From: Mucilaginibacter aquaedulcis
GTDB lineage: Bacteria > Bacteroidota > Bacteroidia > Sphingobacteriales > Sphingobacteriaceae
Assembly: GCF_030409325.1 (NCBI RefSeq)
Contig: NZ_JAUFPR010000004.1
Span: 853,548 to 917,547 of the forward strand
Direction of reading: 5' to 3'
Length of the DNA stretch: 64,000 nucleotides
The translations under genes and the position numbers were made by a program. The notes under the pieces were generated by a model. It was not told the origin of the DNA. It saw only the letters and a program-made list of their open reading frames with translations, and ran no database searches. Positions 52,571 to 60,321 of the stretch are shown in pieces (the first letter of the stretch is position 1; the number at the start of each line of letters is the position of its first letter).

Positions 52571-52765
52571 ATGGCAAAGCACACAACCCTAAAGCGTGGT
52601 CAATTACTTAAGTACATTGGTAAAAGATGGAAGAATTTAAATATCACAAGTAACCATTTTTTAAAATTTTTAGGTTACGATGGTAGTGGCTTTGCTGACA
52701 TTTGGGTTGAATACCAGGGTCGGCTATTGTTTATCTCAATTAAAGAGATTGAACTGGCTGCTTAA
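52571..52765 (+). CDS. Small protein of unknown function (64 residues)
   Basis: A frame of 64 codons from ATG at 52571 beginning MAKHTTLKRGQLLKYIGKRW and ending FISIKEIELAA. It is basic in the first half with an aromatic-rich second half (SGFADIWVEYQGRLLFISI) that could form a short beta-sheet. No family is recognised. Support for coding: it lies alone between a terminator and the fluoride riboswitch unit, has ordinary codon use and an AT-rich leader, and no opposite-strand gene explains it. Confidence 0.5.
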   Translation: MAKHTTLKRGQLLKYIGKRWKNLNITSNHFLKFLGYDGSGFADIWVEYQGRLLFISIKEIELAA

Positions 52766-52824
52766 ATATCAACTTTAATTATAGCGCCCGGGTTTGTTTA
52801 TTACTTACCCCGGCTTGTTATGGC

Positions 52825-52854
52825 TTTTTAAATCGCGCAAAAAAGCTATATTTG
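52825..52854 (+). promoter_or_regulatory. Promoter of the fluoride riboswitch/CLC-F unit
   Basis: TATATTTG at 52847-52854 matches the -7 consensus exactly; the -33 position (52825-52828) reads TTTT. Transcription should start about 52860, right at the riboswitch. Confidence 0.6.
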
Positions 52855-52860
52855 CATTAA

Positions 52861-52910
52861 GGAAATGGTGTCTTCCTATTTAACCGCCCTAAAAAGCTGA
52901 TGGCGCCTAC
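52861..52910 (+). ncRNA. Fluoride (crcB motif) riboswitch aptamer
   Basis: The 50 nt match the crcB-type fluoride aptamer in order: GGAAATGGTGTCTTCC (52861-52876; GGAA pairs with TTCC), the linker AACCGCC (52882-52888), a short loop, and CTGATGGCGCCTAC (52897-52910). GGTGTC (52867-52872) pairs with GGCGCC (52902-52907) through four Watson-Crick and two G-U pairs, the long-range helix of the fold. The third stem (GC...GC) is very short. The following gene is a CLC-F fluoride channel, the classic target, which makes the call strong. Confidence 0.88.
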
Positions 52911-52956
52911 AAATAATTGATCCGCGGGGTTTTGCTCTGCGCTAATTTTTTGTAGG
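52906..52956 (+). promoter_or_regulatory. Putative expression platform of the fluoride riboswitch
   Basis: CCTACAAA (52906-52913) pairs with TTTGTAGG (52949-52956), extended by AATT/AATT. The first five bases are the 3' end of the aptamer, so this hairpin and the fluoride-bound aptamer exclude each other. No long T-run follows (TGAAAAAAAATC), so how the alternative form lowers expression is not clear. Confidence 0.55.
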
Positions 52957-52995
52957 TGAAAAAAAATCTCAATCAAACATTTTTAAAATTGTACG

Positions 52996-53119
52996 GCCAT
53001 AATCCATGGCTGCAATCACTATTGCTTTTCTGTTTAGCTCCTAAACAAAAAAGAACCGTCCTCTTGTTATTACGAGGTACAGGGCAATCACGAGCATCCG
53101 ATGCTCACTTCAATCGCCC
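52996..53119 (+). repeat. String of five short hairpins in the CLC-F leader
   Basis: In order: GCCAT-AATCC-ATGGC (52996-53010), GCAAT-CACT-ATTGC (53012-53025), TGTTTAG-CTC-CTAAACA (53031-53047), CCTC-GAGG (53060-53077), and GAGCATC-C-GATGCTC (53092-53106) inside a wider GGGC(A)AT/ATCGCCC pair (53082-53119). They sit between the riboswitch and the CLC-F start codon. A GTG-started frame of 65 codons (52956-53153) runs through them but is probably not translated. Confidence 0.6.
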
Positions 53120-53164
53120 ACTTTTCAATCCCGGCATATTTAACCTAAATTAGTTCCCAATAAA

Positions 53165-54547
53165 ATGAACGACAAAAATTTTACGTCCGAATATTTTTTT
53201 ATACTCAAGCATTTACTCCGGTGGACATTTATCATCGTACCCATCGCCATAGTTATTGGTAGTATGGTGGCGCTGTTTTTATGGTTGCTAACGCTGGCCA
53301 TCCATTTCAGGTTTGGTCATCCTTACTTGTTGTATCTTTTACCCCTGGCAGGCGTACTCATCTATTTTATTTATAAACTGGTTGGGCAATCGGCCGAAAA
53401 GGGAAATAACCTCATTATTGACGAAATTCATAACCCCGGTGGAGGCGTGCCTAAACGGATGGCTCCCATTGTGCTTGTTACAACGGTTATCACCCATCTC
53501 TTTGGCGGTTCGGCCGGGCGCGAGGGTACGGCAGTACAAATAGGCGGCAGCATAGCTCAAATGTTTGGGAAATGGTTTAAACTGAATGAGGCCGACACCC
53601 GAATTGTACTTACGGCAGGTATAGCAGCGGGCTTTGGGGCTGTTTTTGGTACGCCATTAACCGGAGCCATTTTTGCCATGGAAGTGCTGACCATTGGGCG
53701 CATTCAGTACAATGCCTTGCTACCTTGCTTAATAGCCGGTGTAATTGGCGATGTAACTGTAGCTGCCTGGGGTGTTCACCATACGGCTTATCATATTGAT
53801 GTTTTCAAGCTTGCACCACATTGGTATTCGGGTTATTTGTCGTTTGATTTTGTATTGCTGGCAAAAGTTATCATCGCTTCAGCTGCTTTTGGGCTGGCGA
53901 GCTTCCTGTTTGCCTATATGGTGCATGGTATCAAATCGTTTTTTGTAAAACGGGTATCCATCCCTTGGCTTATCCCGGTACTGGGCGGGTTGATCATCAT
54001 CGGTTTAACCGCACTTATCGGCAAACCCGACTACCTGAGTCTTGGTGTTGATGCCGAACATGCCGGGGCGGTTACCATACCATCCGCATTTCACGCAGGT
54101 GGTGCCGATACATGGAGCTGGCTTTTGAAAACTATTTATACCACGCTTACACTGGCTACCGGCTTCAAAGGGGGCGAGGTTACGCCACTGTTTTACATAG
54201 GTGCAACGCTGGGAAATACCCTCTCGATATTGATGGATGCGCCCGTGAGCCTGTTTGCCGCGTTAGGTTTTATAGCTGTTTTTGCCGGGGCTACCAATAC
54301 ACCCCTCGCTTGTACCTTTATGGGGATTGAACTTTTTGGTGGCGAGTATGCCTTGTTTTTTGCAGTAGCCTGCTTTACCGCTTACTTTTTTAGCGGGCAC
54401 TCCGGTATTTACAGTGCGCAGCGCATTGGAGTACCCAAGGTTGATGATACACAGTTTTCGGACGCTGCAACCTTACAGGAGGCTGGCAGCCGCAGGCAAG
54501 GCTATATCCAAAAAAAGATACAGAAATATGGTTTTGGAAAGGAATAA
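53165..54547 (+). CDS. eriC: CLC-F type fluoride/proton antiporter
   Basis: A 460-residue CLC-family membrane protein with about 11-12 helices that exports fluoride and so protects enolase and pyrophosphatase. CLC-F signs: GREGTAVQIGGS in place of the chloride-type GREGP, FGTPLTGAIFAMEVL, and GFKGGEVTPLFYIGATLG near residue 340 with AGATNTPLACTFMGIELFG after it. The selectivity serine motif GSGIP of chloride transporters is replaced by GGGVP (about residues 91-95). It lies 254 nt downstream of a fluoride riboswitch. The cytoplasmic C-terminus is short, with no CBS domains. Confidence 0.93.
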   Translation: MNDKNFTSEYFFILKHLLRWTFIIVPIAIVIGSMVALFLWLLTLAIHFRFGHPYLLYLLPLAGVLIYFIYKLVGQSAEKGNNLIIDEIHNPGGGVPKRMAPIVLVTTVITHLFGGSAGREGTAVQIGGSIAQMFGKWFKLNEADTRIVLTAGIAAGFGAVFGTPLTGAIFAMEVLTIGRIQYNALLPCLIAGVIGDVTVAAWGVHHTAYHIDVFKLAPHWYSGYLSFDFVLLAKVIIASAAFGLASFLFAYMVHGIKSFFVKRVSIPWLIPVLGGLIIIGLTALIGKPDYLSLGVDAEHAGAVTIPSAFHAGGADTWSWLLKTIYTTLTLATGFKGGEVTPLFYIGATLGNTLSILMDAPVSLFAALGFIAVFAGATNTPLACTFMGIELFGGEYALFFAVACFTAYFFSGHSGIYSAQRIGVPKVDDTQFSDAATLQEAGSRRQGYIQKKIQKYGFGKE

Positions 54548-54572
54548 GATGATGTATAATTTCTCTCACTAA

Positions 54573-57254
54573 TTAGCTCCCGGTTTTTTTAGCCGGCGGA
54601 TTGCCGGATGTGTCAGAAACCATTTTTGGTGGTGATGGGCTCCCCTTTTTATTAGCAGTAGTATCAACAGTGGCTTTTATCACGGCTGGTGTTGCCGTAT
54701 TATTGGCAGCTCCTTTTGCCGCAGCATGAACAACAGTTAAAGGTTTCCCTACTGCTGGTTTAACAAGGTTGGTCTTTTTTATTTTACTCTGTGGATTGGT
54801 AATAGTATCCATCGGAGCCTGGGTAGAGTCTGAATTAAGTTTAGGATGACCTTTCAGACTATCCGGTTCCATGTTGTTCAGACTGTCGGGTTGAACCTTA
54901 TGCGTAGTATCAGGCTTAACCCTTGGCGGGTGTTTAACCGCGACACGCGGCTTTTTAGTGCGTGACGGAATGATGGATTCTTTTGAAACAGGCCGCTCTT
55001 TGGGTTGCCAGATAAAACCTTTGAGTTCCTTATCCTCTTCCGTTACCTTTGCTATGGGTATGTAGCGGTTTTCGGGTTTTGTTAAAAACGTAACTTCTGA
55101 TGCCTGCCCATTTTTAAATATGGTTCGTATCCGGCTGCTGAGTGATCGTTGCATACCGGCCACCTTTCCGCTGTCGCGCTTAAAGTAAATACTCTCGGCA
55201 TTAACGGCCACAAACAGCCTCTCGAGTTTATCGCTTTTGAAGAAACCTCGCATCTTCCTGCCCGATAGCTGGTTAAAATGAAGTGAATCGGTCTTCTCAA
55301 TATTCACAACAAATGCCGATGGGAACAGCTCAATGTTGTCAAGCTTTTTGTTCCGCATTTGAAGGTAAACAGTATCCCCCGATAACTGCGACCCCTGTGT
55401 CCAGAAAATAGGTTCAACATAGCACCGGATGGTGGAGTCGGCATTACTGTAAAAGATGGAGTCGGCCTTTCCTTGCAAATCCGATTTAAATATCTTGGCA
55501 TTATGATGCGCGATTACGATCCTGATGCGGGCGGTATCGCTCACATTAAATTCGCGCGTTGCAAAAACAGGATCTTTTTTCATTGAGATCCTCCTGATGC
55601 TATCCTGCCGGGCCTTCCTCGCGGCAGTTGCTATATCCTTTTTTATCTGAACGGAATCAACCTTTGGCTTGCCGAAAAAGTTGGGATGCAGGTAGCTGGT
55701 ATCCTTAGGGATATGTAATGATACCAGGGGCATTCCCTTTAATTTCGCGTTGAAAACGGCACGCTTTAACCCAGCCTCTGATGTATCCCTGAAATGTAGC
55801 GCGCGCTGCGTTTCCTGGTAAATCTTGAGATTTTTATAGGTCATGATCTGGGTTTCCAGCGTATCGGCAGTCATGTATATCGAGTCCCGCTTTAGCTTAG
55901 TTTTAGATGTATCTGTTAGGTCTGGTGAGGGTTTATCGAGCTTTTTAGGCTTGATATCACTCATCAGTTTAGCCATGTTCATGAGCTTTTTATCGGCATC
56001 GGCAGGCGATTTTAAATTTTTGGTTTGTATGCCAGCTGTTTTCGCTATCGAATCTATCTTCACAGAATCAGCCTTCCCGATCACCCCTCCTTTTGATTGA
56101 ATCCGAGTGGCTATGTTTGATAGCTCGGTAGCTTTTTGCAAGGCATCGCCCGGCTTTAGGTTTTTGTTTTGTTTAATGAGTTCCCGGGCGGCAGAATCTA
56201 TCCTGACCGAATCGGGTTTGGAGAGAACACCTTTTGGTTTGAGATCCTGGGCCATTTTAGCCATGCTGGTAATGTTTGGCGCACCGGATATTGCTTTACC
56301 CTGCTTGGCCTGCACTGTTGGCGGTATCTTGGCAGCACCCGAATCTGTTTGAGTACTGTCTTTTTGTTCGGTAACCATGATCATGTAGGCGTACTGTGTA
56401 ACAACAGTGCGCTCATCGGCCCTGAAATAAGTACCCAGATCACCTTTAAGGGTTATCTTTTGTTCGTTATCATTAAAGGTGATGTTTTTAACCGCGCGGC
56501 CATACCCTTTTAGCCTGTCGTAAAACAGGCTATCACCCTTTAATGATTTGGTACCCTGTTTATACAGGTTGTGCTTGCCAAAAAAAGCCTGCTCGGTAAT
56601 GGTGTTATATAAACCGTTTTCGGTGTAAAGGGTGTCTTTATCCTTTTTGCCATAGATGTTGGAGGGGCCGTAAAAATAGGCTATCCGTGTACCTGTATTG
56701 TACCGCAGGGTATCGTTTTTAATAATGGCATCGGCAGTGTTCAATACCACATCGTACCGGAAATAGGAATCGCGCGAGTTGGCAAAGTAATAACCGTTTT
56801 TACTGGTGAGTACGTTGTCTTTATTTATCAGTTTGCCGCCACTGGTATAGGTGCCTATGCGCGTTGCGGTATTGTAAGTAAGGTAATTAGTGGTGAGTAT
56901 GGCATCCCGGTCAATCATTTTAACGTTATCGGTAAGGATAGCCGTTTTGGTATTACCGTTATAGTTTAGCTTGTCTGAATAAATATTGAGGGTATCTCCC
57001 TGGTTAATATTAACATTGCGAAAAGCGTCAAAAGCATTTTCCTTTGGATAAAAGTAGGCACTGTCTGATCGCAAGATCGAAAAATCCTGTTTAAAAACAC
57101 CTTTATAAACTTTAATAATAGTACGGCCGTTAACATTGTTTAATGTGCTGCTTTCCGACTGTATTAAATTTACTATCGATTTCTTTTTCTGCTTTTGGGC
57201 CATAACCGTGCCCGCAATCATCAATAGTAAAACGCTTAAAACATATTTCCTCAC
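54573..57254 (-). CDS. OstA/LptA-like periplasmic protein with long C-terminal part and a repeat insertion
   Basis: An 893-residue protein with signal MRKYVLSVLLLMIAGTVMAQ. Residues about 30-290 form repeated OstA-like beta strands (IYSDKLNYNGNTKTAILTDNVKMIDRDAILTT..., RYNTGTRIAYFYGPSNIYG), the LptA-type fold that bridges lipopolysaccharide from inner to outer membrane. After VTEQKDST an insert of about 150 residues (DNA 55895-56345) holds two copies of a 48-residue unit around KPDSVRIDS/KADSVKIDS and Ala/Lys-rich helices; the OstA fold resumes at DSIYMTADTLETQ. The last 190 residues are a Pro/Lys/Thr-rich tail (SRTKKPRVAVKHPPRVKPD...). It is convergent with the CLC-F gene, divergent from tilS. 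Confidence 0.88.
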   Translation of the reverse strand: MRKYVLSVLLLMIAGTVMAQKQKKKSIVNLIQSESSTLNNVNGRTIIKVYKGVFKQDFSILRSDSAYFYPKENAFDAFRNVNINQGDTLNIYSDKLNYNGNTKTAILTDNVKMIDRDAILTTNYLTYNTATRIGTYTSGGKLINKDNVLTSKNGYYFANSRDSYFRYDVVLNTADAIIKNDTLRYNTGTRIAYFYGPSNIYGKKDKDTLYTENGLYNTITEQAFFGKHNLYKQGTKSLKGDSLFYDRLKGYGRAVKNITFNDNEQKITLKGDLGTYFRADERTVVTQYAYMIMVTEQKDSTQTDSGAAKIPPTVQAKQGKAISGAPNITSMAKMAQDLKPKGVLSKPDSVRIDSAARELIKQNKNLKPGDALQKATELSNIATRIQSKGGVIGKADSVKIDSIAKTAGIQTKNLKSPADADKKLMNMAKLMSDIKPKKLDKPSPDLTDTSKTKLKRDSIYMTADTLETQIMTYKNLKIYQETQRALHFRDTSEAGLKRAVFNAKLKGMPLVSLHIPKDTSYLHPNFFGKPKVDSVQIKKDIATAARKARQDSIRRISMKKDPVFATREFNVSDTARIRIVIAHHNAKIFKSDLQGKADSIFYSNADSTIRCYVEPIFWTQGSQLSGDTVYLQMRNKKLDNIELFPSAFVVNIEKTDSLHFNQLSGRKMRGFFKSDKLERLFVAVNAESIYFKRDSGKVAGMQRSLSSRIRTIFKNGQASEVTFLTKPENRYIPIAKVTEEDKELKGFIWQPKERPVSKESIIPSRTKKPRVAVKHPPRVKPDTTHKVQPDSLNNMEPDSLKGHPKLNSDSTQAPMDTITNPQSKIKKTNLVKPAVGKPLTVVHAAAKGAANNTATPAVIKATVDTTANKKGSPSPPKMVSDTSGNPPAKKTGS

Positions 57255-57271
57255 GCCGGCAAAATTAGTTT

Positions 57272-57301
57272 TTTGTTGGGGTTATTAAATTAATAATTTT
57301 G
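57272..57301 (+). promoter_or_regulatory. Promoter of tilS, adjacent to its start codon
   Basis: TTTG at 57272-57275, 18 bp, TAATTTTG at 57294-57301: a complete Bacteroidota promoter. The tilS ATG at 57306 is 4 bp beyond the -7 element, so the mRNA should have no leader or one of a few bases. Confidence 0.7.
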
Positions 57302-57305
57302 ATGA

Positions 57306-58643
57306 ATGCTACCACTTAAACAGTTTGTTGATTTTATTGAACAAAATACGTTGTTTACGCCCCACAGCAAAATTTTAGCTGCGGTAAGCGGTGGCATGGA
57401 TTCTGTTTTAATGACCCATTTATTAAAAGCCGCCGGCTTTAACTTTGGCATTGCCCATTGTAATTTTCAGCTGCGCGGCCCCGAAGCCCTGCGCGACCAG
57501 GAGTTTTGCAACAACCTGGCCAATCAGCTTCGTGTACCTTTCCATACTATCAATTTTGATACCGGGAATTACGCGGCCGAAAATAAAATATCTATCCAAA
57601 TGGCCGCACGCGAACTGCGTTACCAATGGTTTGATACTGTTTGCCAGCAATCAGATTACCAGGTTATTGCACTTGCGCATCACCAAAACGATACAATTGA
57701 AACAATATTGTTAAATCTTACCCGGGGCACGGGTATAGCAGGCTTACACGGCATTTTACCACAAAACGGGACATTGGTGCGCCCCCTGCTGTTTTTAAAC
57801 CGCGACGAAATAGCCGGAATAGTTGCCGAGAATAAGCTCTCTTATGTAGAAGACAGCTCCAACGCATCAGCAAAATATGCACGTAATAAAATACGCCTCG
57901 AAGTAATACCGAAGCTAAAAGAGCTGAATCCCAGCCTTGAAAAAACATTTGAAAATAACCTGAGGCATTTTCGCGATCTGGAAACATTACTGGAGAACCA
58001 GCTAACTATATTAAAGAAAACAGTATTAAAAACCGATGCCGGCGGACAGTATTTGTTAATTGATGAGGTGAAGCAATTAAACCCTGCCCGCTTATTGTTG
58101 TTTAAGTTACTGCAGGATTATGGTTTTAATGAAACTACGATTGATGATCTGCTATCGGCATTGGATAAACATTCGGGAAGGGTATTTGAATCGGCGGGAT
58201 ACTTACTGATACTTGACCGCGACAGGTTGATATTACAGAAAAAAACGAGTGTTGAACCTGTGCCAGCACTCATCAATGAGCAGGATCATGAACTGCATTA
58301 TGGTAATTTTAAACTGAATGTTTTGCATGATGATAGTCCGCTGATCATAAAAGATAACCCGCTGGCTGTATCGGTAGATGCTGCCTTATTGGAGTTTCCG
58401 TTGCAGATACGCGCATGGCAGGAAGGCGATTATTTTTACCCCCTCGGGATGAAGGGAAGTAAAAAGCTTAGCGATTTTTTTATAAATCAAAAAATAGCGC
58501 TTCATCAAAAAAATGAAGTTCCTTTACTTATCAATGGCAATGGCGATGTGATATGGGTTGGCGGTTACCGGCCCGACGAAAGGTATAAAGTAAGTGATAA
58601 CACTAAAAAAGTTACTATCTTCGAATTGTATAAATTAAAATGA
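57306..58643 (+). CDS. tilS: tRNA(Ile)-lysidine synthase
   Basis: Modifies C34 of the CAU-anticodon tRNA-Ile to lysidine so that AUA is read as isoleucine; essential in most bacteria. The 445-residue protein has the PP-loop SGGMDS (about residues 29-34), ALAHHQNDTIETILLNLTRGTGIAGLHG and EDSSNASAKYARNKIR. The C-terminal domains (RVFESAGYLLILDRDRL and GSKKLSDFFINQKIALHQK) follow. The N-terminus MLPLKQFVDFIEQNTLF matches the usual family beginning, so the start at 57306 is sound. The stop overlaps the next start as ATGA. Confidence 0.96.
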   Translation: MLPLKQFVDFIEQNTLFTPHSKILAAVSGGMDSVLMTHLLKAAGFNFGIAHCNFQLRGPEALRDQEFCNNLANQLRVPFHTINFDTGNYAAENKISIQMAARELRYQWFDTVCQQSDYQVIALAHHQNDTIETILLNLTRGTGIAGLHGILPQNGTLVRPLLFLNRDEIAGIVAENKLSYVEDSSNASAKYARNKIRLEVIPKLKELNPSLEKTFENNLRHFRDLETLLENQLTILKKTVLKTDAGGQYLLIDEVKQLNPARLLLFKLLQDYGFNETTIDDLLSALDKHSGRVFESAGYLLILDRDRLILQKKTSVEPVPALINEQDHELHYGNFKLNVLHDDSPLIIKDNPLAVSVDAALLEFPLQIRAWQEGDYFYPLGMKGSKKLSDFFINQKIALHQKNEVPLLINGNGDVIWVGGYRPDERYKVSDNTKKVTIFELYKLK

Positions 58644-59122
58644 GCGATAAAGCAATTTTTGTAGAAAAACAGTACCTGGGCCGGGAGTTTATACCTATTA
58701 CCATTCGCCTTGTTTTGGCCATGTTTTGTTTCGCGGCCTATTTTTTTACCGACGAACGTGAACGCAACGGAGATCTGCTGGTTGTTGTTGGTTTTGCTAT
58801 TATCATCATTTCCATTATTATGGGTTTCCTGCTGCATTTTGGTACCCGTGTTCAAAATAAAAGTATTTTACTTAATGGGCTATGGACGGCTCGCCTCGTA
58901 AAAATAGACCTGAACAGCATCGTAAAAGTTGAAAAAGGAATATACAGCCGTTACCTGTTCAACAACCCGGTTTATAATCTGCACACCAAAGGAACTATCC
59001 GTTTTTACGCCGCAGGTAATGATGCTATCCACCTTACCGATCGCGATGGCCTGCTCTATATTATTGGCTCCCAACATGCCAATGAGTTTTTAAGGGCTAT
59101 TCATGAAGAGATGAAAAAGTAA
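58640..59122 (+). CDS. Two-helix membrane protein of unknown function
   Basis: A 160-residue protein coupled to tilS by an ATGA overlap. Residues about 16-36 (FIPITIRLVLAMFCFAAYFF) and 46-68 (LLVVVGFAIIIISIIMGFLL) are hydrophobic and likely span the membrane; the C-terminal 85 residues are soluble with a beta-rich PH-like pattern (SILLNGLWTARLVKIDLNSIVKVEKG... RFYAAGNDAIHLTDRDGLLYIIGSQHANEFLRAI). A PH-domain-like fold is plausible but not certain. Operon position gives no clear hint of function. Confidence 0.82.
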   Translation: MSDKAIFVEKQYLGREFIPITIRLVLAMFCFAAYFFTDERERNGDLLVVVGFAIIIISIIMGFLLHFGTRVQNKSILLNGLWTARLVKIDLNSIVKVEKGIYSRYLFNNPVYNLHTKGTIRFYAAGNDAIHLTDRDGLLYIIGSQHANEFLRAIHEEMKK

Positions 59123-59271
59123 AAAAGGTTACCTCTTAACTGGGTTTTTCTTCAGTTTTCCCAATCATCCTGTCTTTCACTTATCAACATTGTAAAGTTT
59201 ATGCTATATCAAACATTGTATAATTAAATCTATCTATATGAGTTTGTTGAAATGTATATCTTTAAACCGCA

Positions 59272-60249
59272 ATGTTTAAAATGACCCGAAAAACAATAAA
59301 CGCCCTTACTTTAATAATACTGGGTATCGTTACCGTACTTTATGCAGGCTGTAATAGCAGTGCAAACTCAGGGAATAGTAAAAAAGAGCTTATATCATTT
59401 AAGGCTTTCAATGGTATCAATTACAGCGAAGTGGCAAGGCGGCAAAAAAATGGCCTGTCATTTAATGAGTATGGATATCAACTGGAACCTCAGTGGAAAA
59501 TGAAGTTTGTTTCTGATGATTCGGTAAGTATTTTTAGCCCTACAAAAAATCAGTTTATTAACTTTCCGCTAACCAGAGGGTATGATTCTGTTTTTAACGC
59601 CGCAAGATCATGGCTTAAAATAAAGAAAATCACAAAGGATAGTATCATTATGGAGATACTACAGGCAAAAGGCGATATGATTGATATTGGTGGCTCAAAG
59701 GTTTATATGCTTTTTTATGCTGATGACTATGTTAAAAATGTTTTGCATTCAGATACCACTATCCTTAGACACCCGAGCCGTAAGGATACCTTGTTTGTAA
59801 AAGCGTTGGCCGAAAAGGCTAATCAAGATATAAAAAAAGCATTCGCTGCCAGGCAAACGGTTCAGTTAAAAAGTAATAGCCCTTTAGTAACTGTAAAACA
59901 GTGGCATACCAAGCCGGATATTATGAATAATTTTGATTCATCAGATGATTATCTTGATCCCACCTTTGATATAAATATTTATAAAGCCTATCAGGATTTT
60001 TCTTATTCATTTTCGGTATTTGTTGATAATCAGGGGCAAATGTCTTACCGGATACCACTTGTTGATTTTATGGGCGACAATGACGTAAAACAATCTTACA
60101 TAAAGGTATCGCAAAGTATCATGAATACTTATCTGAAATACTATCTACACACAATTCCGGGAAGTACGCTGGGTTTTGTACACGCCAGTACTATAACGCT
60201 TAATGTATATGGACATGTTGCGGTGCCCGCAACAGGAAAAAATAAATAG
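59272..60249 (+). CDS. Lipoprotein of unknown family
   Basis: 325 residues with lipobox LYAGC (Cys at about residue 26), from ATG 59272; Met4 at 59281 is an alternative start. No domain is recognised. The mature part alternates short beta-strands with Lys/Asp-rich loops: ELISFKAFNGINYSEVARRQKNGLSFNEYGYQLEPQW, DSVSIFSPTKNQFINFPLTRGYDSVFN, then DYSSFSVFVDNQGQM-like C-terminal strands (YSFSVFVDNQGQMSYRIPLVDFMGD). The gene is AT-rich, like the lipoprotein gene at 47038, and closed by a strong terminator. Confidence 0.8.
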   Translation: MFKMTRKTINALTLIILGIVTVLYAGCNSSANSGNSKKELISFKAFNGINYSEVARRQKNGLSFNEYGYQLEPQWKMKFVSDDSVSIFSPTKNQFINFPLTRGYDSVFNAARSWLKIKKITKDSIIMEILQAKGDMIDIGGSKVYMLFYADDYVKNVLHSDTTILRHPSRKDTLFVKALAEKANQDIKKAFAARQTVQLKSNSPLVTVKQWHTKPDIMNNFDSSDDYLDPTFDINIYKAYQDFSYSFSVFVDNQGQMSYRIPLVDFMGDNDVKQSYIKVSQSIMNTYLKYYLHTIPGSTLGFVHASTITLNVYGHVAVPATGKNK

Positions 60250-60273
60250 CAACAAAGTAATCACCTTGTTACT

Positions 60274-60320
60274 ACAAAGAGGCTGTTCTCAGATTTTTGA
60301 GACAACCTCTTTGTTTTTTT
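60274..60320. terminator. Bidirectional terminator
   Basis: ACAAAGAGG (60274-60282) and CCTCTTTGT (60306-60314) pair, extended inward with two mismatches, and a T-run follows; between the lipoprotein and the convergent oxygenase gene. Confidence 0.82.
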
Positions 60321-60321
60321 A

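Noticed and set aside
52956..53153. 65-codon GTG-started frame in the CLC-F leader
   Set aside because: Starts in the expression-platform hairpin, has no ribosome binding site and passes through five hairpins; more likely structured RNA. Kept in mind as a possible leader peptide.
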